This document shows positions 21,628 through 35,030 of a DNA stretch of 64,000 nucleotides, piece by piece (position 1 is the stretch's first letter; each line of letters starts with the position of its first letter). Location of the stretch: assembly GCA_020809705.1 (NCBI GenBank), contig CP085827.1, forward strand, positions 2,852,001-2,916,000, written 5' to 3'. The position numbers and the translations under genes are program-made. The notes under the pieces are model-generated. The model was given only the letters and a program-made list of their open reading frames with translations. It did no database searches and was not told the origin of the DNA. Origin of the DNA: Calonectria ilicicola. Lineage: Eukaryota; Ascomycota; Sordariomycetes; Hypocreales; Nectriaceae.

Positions 21628-23145
21628 TACTTGTGCGTGCACTAATCGTCATTCTTTGTCTAACATTGACACACTTTGCGTTACAGTCAATCGCATTGCT
21701 GATACAACGAGCTAAGCAGGGGCGGTTTGATGAGGAGTCGTCACGGGGAAGCCTTCCATGCGTGCACGAAGAGTGTGGTAGGCACGACGAAAAGTGCGGA
21801 ATTTGGTCAATTCTGGCTGGTAATTGGTACAGTAGTCGGTTGGTTAAGCCAGTCTCAAAGACTCAAACTTTCTTGCGCCCCACTGCATCAGCACCTACTA
21901 GCGCGGCCGCGGCTTGCTCATCCGCGGATCAGCGAGCCGGTGGAGAAGCCGATGGAAGCCCGCCCCACTACGGATAATGCCTCTTGTTCCCGACACAAGG
22001 CGAAGCGATGATGCAGATCCTTGTCAAATTGCCATTCACACCAACTGACTGGACAGCTTCCTCCGTCCTGGTTTTTGACTTTGACGCCGCTCTGACTCGA
22101 CAGCTGCCATGGCGTCCACTAATCGCGCTCTATTCCAAAAGCTGAACGTGCGCTCGGGCTGTGAACTGTTCGAGTCATGGACGCCACATTTGCTGACGGA
22201 TGGTTGTCTTTTGGAGGGAAAAACTCTACTAAAGCAAGTCCTGGGGATCCCGGCGCTGATCCTCAGGGATGGCACATTCGATAATGCATCCTGGCAATCA
22301 AAGCTTGATATTGAACCCATGTCTCCTTCTCGATCCATTTAGAATATTCAATGAACGCCTCCGGCGCAAGTTACCACCCGCTCATGTCAATATTATCTCA
22401 CTGGGGCTCGATTTCGGGCAAGAGCAGACACTGCGACGACGCTTGCTAATCAGTCAACTAGCCAGGTCCCAAAGGCCCATCTAGAACGACGGTAAGTATT
22501 GCTTCGTCGCATGTAATCTGGGAGGATGCGAGTCAGAACACTGCATTGTGCAAACCATGCCATCGGTTTCCCAAGCCCATATCATCAAACAGTTAATTAC
22601 ACAAACTCAACTCCTCGAGCCACTGCCCTCCTTTCCATCAGGTACATGCTGCCAAAACTTATTGACAGGGCACCATCGTGCAAGGGTTCTAGCTTTGAAC
22701 CTTCGCTAACAAGCCCAAGTCCGACGCTATCTGATGCGCCTCGCAGGCGGAAGCGGCTCGCGGAAGTTCCGCTGTTCCGACTCGGTTACCCTATGTCCTG
22801 GTTGAGAGTTTATTTCACGCTGACTATGATATAGTGGTAACCGCCTGGCCTTGATTTTGTCCCCCTGCCGCCCACTCGCCAGAGAAAGCCCTCTAGACTA
22901 TTTTTAAGGTAGCTGCAGACAGGGTGACAACCTACCGCAGAGTCTCGGAAGGCTGTTGCTCTTTCGCGTGTCCATAATAGACATGCATCCCCCCCGGCTT
23001 TTGCAAATCCCTCCACCTGCTGCTGCTAGCCGTTCATCAACCATTCGTTCCTCACGAGCACAAAATAAATATCGCCGAGTGCCTCGACGCATGAGCCCAT
23101 CAGGATACTGCTACATCTCATAGTGGATCACACCAGCGCGACAAA
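21628..23145. other. 1.5 kb without a convincing gene
   Basis: GC-balanced DNA. Short frames exist (for example 77 codons from an ATG at 22109 and 102 codons at 22526-22834) but none shows a recognisable domain, codon pattern or splice structure. It may contain eroded coding DNA. The final 100-150 bp are the promoter side of the rhodopsin-domain gene. Confidence 0.4.
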
Positions 23146-24466
23146 ATGGCCAGTGAACTGGACAAAGGGGCTAAATCTCGGGGCCCTCTCATTTTCAACC
23201 TGAATGTCACCCTTATCGTCCTCTCATTCATTGTCATGATAACACGGTTATACACCCGCGGCTTGATGACCAAGGCTTTCGGTGTTGATGATATCTTGGC
23301 GGTATTTGGCTTTGTAAGAGATTCTAGATAACCTTTTCCATTTATCTTGGCTGACTCTTGGGACATTAGGGCCTTGCTGTCACTTTATCTTCCCTGGAGA
23401 TCACCCAAGTGGGAAATGGCTCTGGATCTCCGATGATCACACTCTCGCCAGAACAGCTGAAAGCTTTCTTTGCGGTACGCGGAAAGCTTATTGCGGACCC
23501 ATTCTTCGTTCAATGCTAATTGCCAGACCTCTCAAGCTATTGCCAGTTGACCAAATAATATTCTTCCTGGCGTGCGGTTTCATTCGTCTGTCAATCCTAG
23601 CTTTCCTCCCTCGCCTTAGTAGAGATCGTAAGTGACGCGTCCCACTGAGTCGGACCAGTGGTTGACATCCTGATTAGGCACTTTTATGCAATGCGTGTGG
23701 GGTATTGGCGCGATGATTGTTGTAATCACTCTGGCGGCAGTCTTGTTCTTACTCACAGAGTGTAAACCCATTGGGTACGTCGATTTCTTCTCATCAACCC
23801 ATCCAAGTTCACCCTCTGATAACGTTTTAGCGACCTTTTCAATGCTTTAAAGCCCGATAGGAACTGCATCAACCCAAAAAAGGAGGCTCATTTCATATGG
23901 GCGCATGCTATTGTTGGAATTTTTATTGACGCCGCCCTGTTTGGCCTACCTATCTGGGTGATCCGAAAAAAGATGGTGTTTGGTTTCAAAGCCGTCAAAG
24001 TCATCCTCGTATTTTGCGTCGGTCTCTTCGCTATTATCACGGGAATTATTTGACTGGGCATCCTGGTCACCACCGACTTTAGTGTCGATTCGTTGGTTGC
24101 CTTTTCGGTCCTGCTTCCATTTCACTGCTAACCAAGTACCGTAGAACTTACAAAATGGCTCGGGCCGCACTGTGGTTTGTTCTTGAAATTCACGTTGGCC
24201 TCTGGTGTGGCAGTTTCCCTTCACTTCAACCTCTACTCCGCCTCGTTTCCTACAAGCTCGGTCTCCGAAGTCATCTCGACAGCACCAACCAGCCGACTAC
24301 TCCAGGCACTGGGACGGGTACTCGGCCCGGCGCAGGTCGATACATCAAGCAGCACAGTGCTGTTGATCCTGAAAGCGACGGTGCGAGTACCAGAGTTATT
24401 GTCTCGAGCGGCGATTCGACGACGGAGTTTGTGGAACTCGGCGCGTGGATAAGGGTATTAGGATGA
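23146..24466 (+). pseudogene. Fungal rhodopsin-domain 7-TM membrane protein, one in-frame stop
   Basis: Six exons fit: 23146-23313, 23370-23474, 23537-23627, 23678-23774, 23831-24091 and 24145-24466, with frame kept across all five introns. The product has about seven hydrophobic segments. Conserved landmarks include AFGVDDILAVFGF, FIRLSILAFLPRL, TFMQCVWGIGAM, DRNCINPKKEAHF and ALWFVLEIHVGLW...FPSLQPLLR. These match the fungal integral membrane family often annotated as rhodopsin domain-containing (PTH11-like relatives). A single TGA at 24051-24053 interrupts ITGII-x-LGIL, where the family has arginine. CGA to TGA is one C-to-T change. Everything else is intact, so the loss looks recent; a sequencing error is the alternative. 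Confidence 0.8.
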
Positions 24467-25696
24467 GAACTGATGTCATCATGAAAGTGGAGGATGGCGT
24501 CTACTCGAGAGAAAGGCACGAGGTTAAAACAACGTGGGATGCAATTTGATAGATAGCATTGAGTAACCCTCTTCAGGAGGAAATTGTATTTTAATTTATT
24601 TTATTTTTTTATTTTTTAATCTCGTCGTTGCAAGTACTGGACTACATCACGCCACGAAGCCTCTGGGGTCATCGACCAAAGCTCCAGTGGCAGCTTCCTC
24701 AGCTCATTCCAGTTGTCTTGTCACGTTCAACAGCTTTGCGGCATCAATTGAGAAAGTGATTCCATCAAAATGATGTCGCCCGAACTTCCGTTGTCCTCCT
24801 CCGCTCCAGCATCCGCCCCGCCTTCCGTCCTGCCGCCGGATTCGCCCCACTCCGCCGTCAGCAGCGATGGAGATATCGGCGGCCCCAGAGGTCAAAGTCC
24901 CGCCACCCAATCCTAGCGTCCGTGAGTTTTTGAAGCGGAACTGGTACATATCCAAAGCTCCTCAACGTTGGCATTCTACTAACCCAAGGCAAAGGCTTCT
25001 GATCGGAGGTGCAGCCGTGCCCATTGCGGCTGTTGTGTCGTACATGTCTTCCTCATCTTCGGGCAGCAAGCCCCCGGGGACAAGGGAGGGAGACTTGAAA
25101 GCTGCCTCGTCCACCGAGATTGGCGTGCTGCCGCTGCCGAATGGACCTTGAGTGGAAGATTCATTCCTAAGGCCCTAAGTGAGTGGAGTGGGAGGAGAGG
25201 ACACGATGGGTTTGGAGGTTTCGGAGCCGAATACGTGCAGCTGGCACCGCAGGCCAAAACGGGGCATGACTGTCATCTCCAGGGGGTTTCTGCCATCCGG
25301 CCCGACAGGGCTGCACCAAATATCCCATGCAAACAGCAGGTCTGGACCTTCGTTTCCGGCTTTGTATGACAGGGATGACCATAGTGAATCGACTTTTCGA
25401 TGCGTTTTTGAAGGTCCGATCTCGCTGGTGCCCTTCAGGTCGCGAATTTTTTCGAGTGAAATGCGTGTAACCAACACCACCAGTGACCAACCACGTCATA
25501 CAACACTGAGCAAAAATCTCACCATATTCGTTGACCAAACCATTTAAAATGGCCCGACGCGAATATTTTGAGCTTCTTTAAGGCAGCTGAGAGCGCGACC
25601 AACTATTATTTAATTGATGACGATAAGACGCAGCCACAGAATACGCAGACGCCACCAGCCCCTGTAGTCAGCTGCCCAAAGTCTGCCAATCACCTA
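24467..25696. other. Possible eroded gene(s), not assignable
   Basis: A plus-strand frame at 24867-25151 (94 codons: NPSVREFLKRNWYISKAP, then a hydrophobic GGAAVPIAAVVSYM and a Ser-rich tail) looks coding. Just upstream, another frame encodes an Arg-rich stretch (LLRSSIRPAFRPAAGFAPL) that resembles a mitochondrial leader. The two are not in one frame and I see no convincing intron, so this may be a frameshifted mitochondrial protein gene. On the minus strand, 25175-25480 has a frame with some protein-like character but no ATG start. Nothing here is named. Confidence 0.3.
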
Positions 25697-26134
25697 TCCC
25701 CTCGACTGTGTTAAGGCTCCAGAAGGTATTCTGCCCCACATCACCCCTGCCACATGATAGGTACATGCGGGGAACCTGACGATGCATCATTAATTATTCC
25801 CACCAAAACCATCATACAAATCATTCTAAAGTTATTAATGAGTTCTCAATCAATACCTGCCGAGGCCCTCAATGTATATGACGACCAAAGCTTCATCAGG
25901 GAGGATAACAGCTGCCGGGAGCATGAGTATGGCCGGTCAGCAGCAATAAAAGGAGGTATCAATCAAGGCTGAGATGTAAGCAGTGTGATGTCGCGATTTG
26001 TAACTCAAAATATTGTTGAGACTTCTATCATAGGTTAATTTAGGTGGGAAGTAATGTACCATTCATATTGTGCAGTTTCATTGGTTAGATATCCCTGTAG
26101 TGACCCGACTGGAGCCTTAACACAGTCGAGGGGA
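25697..26134. mobile_element. MITE of the TCCC family, 438 bp
   Basis: Exact terminal inverted repeats (TCCCCTCGACTGTGTTAAGG...) are flanked by TA at 25695-25696 and 26135-26136. It is the longer relative of 19220-19486 and shares GGTACATG-GGGGAAC and the GTGACC sub-terminal words. A 72-codon frame inside (25754-25972) is not conserved in the shorter copy and is not regarded as a gene. Confidence 0.88.
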
Positions 26135-26136
26135 TA

Positions 26137-26723
26137 AAGTCAGTGCCAGGTGCCCACGCCTACACTCTCTTCTTTCCTCCTTTCCCTTCAGACATCTCTA
26201 GGGCCACCTACAACTGCCTATTGAATTGGGGCTCGGGCGTGCCACCGGTGAAGTCACGTGTCTGGTCACGTGATCACATGATCAAAAGGGTCACCTTTCA
26301 CCGCAGCTCTTAGCTAGTCATCCTTACCTTCTAATTTTACCTCTTTTTCAGCTGCTTATTAAGCACGCCTCGCAGCCTCTGATTGTCTGTGGGTGGTCTG
26401 TGTGTTGTGTGTTTGTTTCCCCCAATTAACTACCCGTGGGCCCGACCAAAAAGGGGCCCACTATTCTAGTGGGCGGCAAAATTTTGGGACACTTGCAAAA
26501 CTCTGGGACAGCTCGTTCTAAGCTCAAATCTGCTGGTTGATGCTAGCGTTGTACCAGATTAATAATTATCGCCTCTATCTTCCTCGTCCGAGTCGCCCTT
26601 AGTATAAGCCTATTAATACGGGAGATGAGGGAAATCACAAGTCTCCAAGATAAGACAAGTTTTATATTCAGACTAGAGTTCATTCTAAGCAATCAAACCA
26701 GCTTCAAACCTAGCAACTACTGT
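26137..26723. other. Boundary between gene island and RIP block
   Basis: There is no gene. The stretch 26250-26285 carries two CACGTG palindromes (GTCACGTGTC and GTCACGTGAT) and a TGATCACATGATCA word. At 26427-26452 a hairpin GTGGGCCC...GGGCCCAC occurs, followed by GGGACACTTGCAAAACTCTG-like repeats of the word TGGGACA. Base composition is still normal; AT content climbs after about 26830. Confidence 0.45.
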
Positions 26724-29700
26724 AACGGTCTGGTCAATTCCCAACTTGATAAACCAATCAAAACGAAGGGTTTATTGTTGGTAGGATGGTTAGGTGTGTT
26801 ATGGTAAATAGAGTAATAGAAGTATTATGTTAGGTAATAGTTAATTGTAATTAAGGTAATTAAATTATATTAAAAGTTAATTAATTTTATTTTTTATAAT
26901 AGGATTTAATTTATTTATATATTATTATATTTAAAATCTTATTATTATAATAATTAAATAGAATTAATTTAATAATATTTATTATAATCTTTAATTATAT
27001 TAAATAAAGATTATTTAATTTTATTTTTATTAGTTAATTATATAGGTTTAAGGTAGTTTAGTTTGATTGGTTAGGGTTCTACTTATAGTTATTACTTTTT
27101 AGGTGTTTAAGTTATAATATAATACTTTCTTTCTTATTAGTCTTATCTTAAGGCTAGGTAAATAAACTAATTTCTTTACTTATAATTATTATATGTTTTT
27201 TATTTTTTTATTTTTTTATTTTTTTATAGTCCTTAGTATTAATAGAATATTAGATTATATTATTAAAGTTATATCTTATTTTAGAATAATTAAAGCTTAT
27301 TAAAAGAATATTATAAAATTAATTAATAAATTTAATTTTAAAATATTTTATTATTTAGCTTATTTTTATATTAGGTAATTATTTTATATTATAATTAAGG
27401 GAAAAAACTATTATAAATTTTATATAAAGAATAAGTATTTTAACTATAATTTTAAAGATATTTTTATTTAAGTTTATAAGTATATTTTTCTTTTTTTATT
27501 TTTATATACTTATTTCCTTTTAATTAAGTAAATTTTTTATAAAAAGGATCAGATTAATAAGAAAAAAGAGAAAATTAAGGTAGATTTAATAAATACTTTA
27601 ATTTAATTATAGTGCTTATACACTTAGGAGTATTATTTATATAAAAAGGTAAAGGAGATAATTTCTTAAGGTTATAAGGATTTAAATGAATTAGAAGAAA
27701 AGGAATATACTAAGATATTGGTGTTATTGGAGGTATAATTGCTTGAGGATTATAAGGTTATTAATTAAAGTAATTTGCTTGATTTTCTTTATATTAATTT
27801 TAGAGAAATACTTTTAATATTTTTAAATAATATATAAAGTATTTAATAGGTTTTTAGGTTATTTTTTTATAGTTTTTTTTATTTAATTTTGATTTTTTTT
27901 TTTTTATAAAATCTTTTTAACTTTTTATTAATTTTTTAAATTTTTTATTTATAATTTATATTTTAATTTTATATTAACTTAGATACTATTACTAGATTCT
28001 AGTAATAAAATATAAAAGATAAAGTAAACTTTAATATTATTTAGAAGATTAAATTTATAGTTATTTTTTAATATTTTTCTTTTTATTAAATATAATTTAA
28101 TTTATATAAAATTAATTTTTTTATTTTATTATTTTATTATAAGATTTTTTATTATTAAATAGACTATATCTTCTTTTAAAAAGATTAATCCCTTTAACCT
28201 TTTTATATTATAATATCTTTTTATAATATTATAAATAAATTTAAATTTAATCTTTATTTTTTTATATAATTTTCTTAGATTATTTAATTTAATTATTACT
28301 TTTACTTAGATTATGCCTTCTAAGAGGGCTTAATAAGTATCTAATATAAAACCAAAATTAACTTTTATTAATATTATTTTAATATTATAATTATAAAATA
28401 TATTATATATTAATTATATAATAAGTAATTTTTTTATTTAATTGATTTATTTATAATTAATATAATATTATAAATATTACTTAATTTCTTAATTTTAGTA
28501 TTTAATTTATTTATTTATTTAAAGGTAGAAGACTATACTTAGCTTATAGTTTAACTTTATTAAAAATATTAGATTTTACTAAAATTTAAATATAAATAAT
28601 TATTCTTTATTTAAAATAATTTTAATTAATAATTTATATATAATAATTATATATTAAAAGAAAAGGTAGGTAAATTATTTTTTTTTATTATTTTATTATA
28701 AAAAAAATAATATATTACTTTTATAAAATAATTAATAATAATAAAAATACTATTATAATATACTTCTATAATAAAGTCTATTAATAAAAAAAGATTAATA
28801 ATAAAGTTTATTATAATTAAATCTTATAATTATTATATAATAAAGGATGGTTATAATAATCCATATAGTTTATATCTTGGTTTTTTAAAGTGTTAATATA
28901 GGTTATATTTTTTATATACTTATTTAATTTTCTTTTTTATCTTATTAAAGGAAAATATTTATTTAATTTATTTAAAAGTTTTATTAATACCTTTATAGCT
29001 ATATAAGGAATATTTATAAATATCTTTTATTAATTCTATTTAATATTCCTCTAGTACTTATAAGTAATCTATTTTTTCTTCTTTTAAAAGTGCTAGATTA
29101 TATTCTTTAATTTTTCTTAGTAATAGATTATTTTATTCTATTTATTATATTAGTATTTTTATAATAGTAATTTTGGTTATATATAGTAGTTCTTTTATTT
29201 TAATAATAATAATTATTTTCTTTATTTTTATTATTATTTTATTAATTAAAGTTTACTTTAGGCTTTTATTAGTATTATAGATTAATAGTTATTTTTATAT
29301 TTTTGGTTTTTTAATATTATAATTAGGTTAATAGTTAATTATATTAATATATTTATTTTTAATTCCTTTAATATAAATAATTTAATAATTAAATTTAGAT
29401 AGATATTTTATATATTATAATTATCTTTTATTAAGTTTTTAAATAATTATAAAGTAAATAATATTTTTATAATTAATATATATTATAATTTTATAATTAC
29501 TTTTTAAAAGATATTATTAGAATTTTTTAAAAGTATTAATAATAATAAGAAATTCTTTATTATAAATTAAGTAATTTAACTTAAGATTATATAACTTATA
29601 TAAATAAAATACTATAAGATATAGATTTCCTTTTTTATTTTATTATTTAATCTAAACCTTTAAAGTAAAGTCTAATATATTGGTTTCTAGCTTTATAAGC

Positions 29701-29984
29701 TTATTAAGATTAAATATTATAAGAATAGATTTTTCTAAAATAATATTTTTTATAATTTTAAATAATTATTATATTTTATTTTCTTATTAAAAGATAATTC
29801 CTTTCTTAATTAGTTCTATTATATTTAAGATAATTTTATTAAATCCTTTAATAAACCTTTAATAATAATTAATAAATCTAAGGAAGGTTTATACTTTCTT
29901 TATATTAATAAATTCCTTCTAATCTTTTATTATAATAACTTTCTTTAAATCTATATAAATTTTATTAAAGTTAATAATATTATT
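26724..29984 (-). mobile_element. Gypsy-2 copy C, truncated, inverted relative to copy D
   Basis: The left boundary starts TGTAACGGTCTGGTCAATTC, the reverse complement of the LTR terminus seen at about 30340-30380 and 45460-45500, so the LTR is oriented on the minus strand. The LTR match extends to about 26930 and then diverges. Internal sequence at 28300-28850 is the reverse complement of 42655-43150, and 29750-29950 that of 33630-33800 in copy D. The 5' LTR, gag and N-terminal pol are missing, as if copy D replaced them. It is fully RIP-mutated except for the first 100 bp. Confidence 0.7.
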
Positions 29985-32900
29985 ACAACTTATATCATAC
30001 CCAAGGCAGTCTAGGATAGCAGAATGCCATACCCTATAAGAAACTAATTACTCTATAGTTATATACAATCAATTAAAAAAAGAGCAATAAGAATAACTAT
30101 TATAATAAGTATAAAAGGTATTGTACTTAGTATATTAAGTATACTATATATACTAAAGTAAGATAGTAGTATATAAATAAATTAGATTTTATTATAAGGA
30201 ATAGAATTAATTAGTTTTTAATATAATTTAATTATTTTAATTATAATTAATTATTACTTAATATAATACTTTTATTACTTTATTTACTATAATATACCTA
30301 ATTATTCTATTAATAATAAACCCTTTATTTTAATTGGTTTATTAAGTTAGAAGTTGATTAGATTATTATATATTAAAAGCTTTTATTTAATTAATTATTT
30401 ATATTAATAATTAAATAATAATAATATTTAAAAAGAATTTTATTATTACTATTTCTTCTAATAATACTAAATTAATTATAAAATTATAATAAATTAAGAA
30501 AAAACTTATAAATATATGAACCTAGTTTAAAGTAAAAGAAGTTAGAATTATTATAATTAAAGAAAGTAAAAGTAAAGATATTAATAAAATTCTAAGATCT
30601 TTAATTTTAGAACCTTTTTAAGAAAAGCTATTAATATAATCCCTTTTTTTATTTAAATAAAGGAATACTTTTATTTCTTTTTAATTTAATTTATAACTTT
30701 TAAAGCCTAAGTATTATATATTAAAATCTTTCTTTAAAGAGATATAGGAATATAATTTAAACCTATTATAAGAGATTATTTAGAAAATAAAGATAATATT
30801 AATTAAATTAAAGAAATTTAAGAAATTTTTAAAGATTAAGAAAATTTTAAGATTATTATTAAAGATAATTTTAATATAATTAATATAAAATAATAAGTTA
30901 TAAATTAATTATATAAACTTAAATAAATAAAATCTTATAATTAATATTTAATTAAATTTAAAAAAATTATAATATAAATAGCCTAAAATAATAATATACT
31001 AATAGAACTTTACTATAGAGGCCTAAAAAGCAAAATTAAAAATAAAATCTATAAGAAAGATTAGCTAAAAAAACTTTTAAAATATATTAAAAATACTATT
31101 AAAATTAATAAAAGATAATTCAACCAATATAAAGAATATACCCAAGATAATAAAACCCTATATATTCTAAATAAAGAAAAAACCTAGAATAAGCAATAAA
31201 GCACCACATATAGAACCTATTTAAGACTAATAGAACTCAGTACTACCTAGAGTTATAATAAAAGTAAGATCACCTACTTTAACTATAGAAAAAAGAATAT
31301 AAATCCTTTAAATACTACTCCTTAAAAATAGGAAATTAATTTAAACTTATACTAAAAGAATAAAAATAACTTAATATTATAAAAATCTAATAAACCCTAG
31401 TATTAGAGGGAAAAAAGAATACTATAAGGAAAGTTATTTTTATTATTATCTTTAAATATAAATTAATTATTATTATTAAATAATAAAAAAAAACTATAAA
31501 CTTTATAAAATTAAATTTACTTTATAATAAAAAACTAATAAAATTATTTATTAAGTATAAACAATTTAAGAAAAAGAAGTAGCCTATCTATTATACAAAT
31601 AGTTTAAATAAGCTAAAGAAATGGAAATTCTTATATCTATATTAAATATCTATATTAATAATGCTCTAATATAGTAAAATACTTATACTTATAATAAGAA
31701 TAGAAAAAGAAAATAGATAACTAGTATAAAAAGGATAGCCTAATAGATTAGAGAACCTTTATAGAATAGAGATAAGGTCTTCCTATTAGCCTAAAAAGAA
31801 TAATAATAAGAAAATCTTAATCTTTAATTTATTTAATATAAAGATAATAATCTTAAATTAAATATAATATATAAAAAATATAAGAATATTTTATAAATAA
31901 ATTATTATAATTATAATTACTTTATATATATAGAATAAAAATAATATATATTATATTTTCCTATTAAGGTAGAAGATATAGTAATCTATTATACTTATAG
32001 AAAATACTTTAATTAATATAAAGTAATAGAAAGAAACCCTTATTATTAATTTATTATATTAGAATTAAGTAAATCTAAGTTCTTTAATTATAGTAAGTTA
32101 TTTTAGAATAAATATTAAGATCTTAAATATAAAGTTTATATAATAAATAAAGTAATAGCTTAATATTAAATAAAATTAAAAAATAAATAAAGCTCTTTAT
32201 AGAAGAATAGTAAAAGTGATTAAGGTAATAATCTCTAAAGTTATTAAAAGAACTTTTAAAAAAGCTTTATATTTTATAATTAAAAAGTAATTTTAATAAT
32301 AATTAAAAGTAAATATAAGAATTAAAAAGAAATAATATAATATTATAGTGGATAATAAAGCCAAATAAAACTATATTAATTTTTAAATAATTAATTAATT
32401 TTAGTTACTATAAATAATAAAAGTTAATTTATATAAAATTATTAATATAAAAGGAATTTTTTTAATTATAATAATAATATTATAAATAAAAAGATTAATT
32501 ATTTAAAAATCTTTATTAAAGAAAAGAACTAAAAAAATCTTTAATATTATTAATATTAAATAATATAATTTAATTTTAAGGTACCTATAATTATATTAAT
32601 ATAATCTTAATATTTATTAATATACTAGCTAGGTGTAAATATTTAAGAAGTATAATATAATTAATAATATTTTTATAAAATATAATAAAAGATCTTAAAC
32701 TTCTAACTTTAATTAAGTAAAAAATATAAATAAAGGAAAATCTTTATTATTTAAAGAAATAAAATATAAATATAAAAATAATTAAAAAAAATAAAAATAA
32801 TAAATAATTATTTACTTTAAAATCTAATTCTAATAAATTAATAAAAGCTTTAAAGAAATAAAGATTAAAGTAGAAATAAATAGATTATATAATATACCTT

Positions 32901-34856
32901 TATAATACTAAATCTATAAAAAGCTCTTTATAAAAGAACTAGATATTAGACTACTTAAGTTTAGCTAGTGGGATTATGAAATTATCCTTAAAAATAGATC
33001 TAATATTCAATTTTACCCTATTTATAATCTTAATTAAATTAAGCTTAATACCTTAAAGGAATATATTTAAGATATATTTAAAAAGGGATATATTTATATT
33101 TTAAATTTTAAAGTTAATTATTTTATTATATTTATATTTAAAAAAAATAAAAAATTATATTTTATTATAAATTATTAATAATTTAATAATATTATTATTA
33201 AAGATTATACTTTATTATTATTAATTAATAAAATAAAAGATTATTTTTATAAAGTTAATATTTTTATTATATTAGATTTTAAAAAAGTATATAATCTTAT
33301 TTATATTAAAGAAGAATATAAATAAAAAATTACTTTTTAAATAAAATTTAAATTATTTAAATATCTAATTATATTTTTTAAATTTATAAATATATTAATA
33401 TTATTTTAATAAATAATAATTAATATATTATAAAAATATTTAAATATCTTTATTATCTATTACCTAGATAATATTCTTATTTTATTTAAAAATAAAGAAG
33501 AATATAAAGAATATATTTATAAAATCTTAAAAGCCCTTTAAAATACCAAACTTCTAATTAAATTAAAAAAAGCAAATTCCATATCTAAAAAATAGAATTT
33601 CTAGGATATATTATTAACTCTAATAAAATTCATATAGATCTAAAGAAAGTTATTATAGTAAAAGATTAGAAGAAACCTACTAATATAAAGAAGATATAAG
33701 CCTTCCTTAGATTTACTAACTATTACTAAAGGTTTATTAAAGGATTTAATAAAATCACCTTAAATATAATAGAATTAATTAAAAAAGAAATTATCTTTTA
33801 ATAAAAAATTAAAGTATAATAATTATTTAAAGTTATAAAAAATACTATTTTAAAAAAACCTATTTTTATAATATTTAATCTTAATAAGCCTATAAAGCTA
33901 GAAACCAATATATTAGACTTTACTTTAGGGGCCTAGATCGGATAATAAGATAAATAAGAAAACCTATATTTTATAATATTTTATTTATATAAGCTATATA
34001 GCCTTAAGCTAAATTATTTAATTTATAATAAAGAATTTCTTATTATTATTAATACTTTTAAAGAATTTTAATAATACCTTTTAAAAAGTAATTATAAAAT
34101 TATAATATATATTAATTATAAAAATATTATCTACTTTACAATCATTTAAAATTTTAATAAAAGGTAATTATAATATATAAAATATCTATCCAAATTTAAT
34201 TATTAAATTATTTATATTAAAAGAATTAAAAATAACTATACTAATACAATTAGCTATTAATCTAACTATAATATAGAAAAACTAAAAATATAAGAATAAT
34301 TATTAACCTATAATATTAATAAAGGCCTAAAGTAAGCCCTAATTAGTAAAATAATAATAAAAATAAAGAAAATAATTACCACTATTAGAGTAAAAGGATT
34401 ACTATAAGCAACTAAAACCACTATAATAGAAATACTAATATAACAAGTAGAACAAGGTAATCTATTATTAAGAAAAATTAAAGAATATAATCTAATACTT
34501 TTAAAAGAAGAAAAAATAGATTACTTATAAATACTAGAAGAATATTAAATAAAATTAATAAAGGATATTTATAAATATCCCTTATATAGCTATAAAGACA
34601 TTAATAAAACCCTTAAATAAGTTAAATAGATATTTTCCTTTAGTAAGATAAAAAAGAAAGTTAAATAGATATATAAGGAATATAGCCTATATTGACACTC
34701 CAAAAAACCAAGATATAAACTATATAGATTACTATAACTATCCCCTATTATATAATAACTATAAAATTTAATTATAATAGACTTTATTATTAACCTTCTT
34801 TTATTAATAGATCTTACTATTAAAGTATATTATAATAATATTTTTATTATTATTAA

Positions 34857-35030
34857 TATAAGGACAATTAGGATCCTAGCGCCACTATGGCTAGAAGTAG
34901 TATACAACCTACTTAGTCTAGTAGAGAATTTCAATAAACAATCAAGAAATACTTACTAAATTAAAGTCTATATATTATAATATAATTTATTTTATAATTC
35001 TTAAGATTATCTTAATTAATAACCTTTATA
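34857..35030 (+). repeat. 5' LTR of Gypsy-1 copy B
   Basis: 174 bp, starting TATAAGGACAATTAGGATCC (original TGTAAGG...) and ending CCTTTATA. It is moderately RIP-mutated throughout. Its partner is at 42476-42649. Confidence 0.88.

Noticed and set aside
22109..22342. 77-codon ATG frame
   Set aside because: No recognised domain, no splice continuation, and a similarly long frame on the opposite strand.
25175..25480. Possible minus-strand protein of about 100 codons
   Set aside because: Begins with GTG, not ATG; no domain; overlapped by equally long plus-strand frames. It may be an eroded gene piece but cannot be supported.
25754..25972. 72-codon frame inside the 438-bp MITE
   Set aside because: Not present in the 267-bp member and no protein features.
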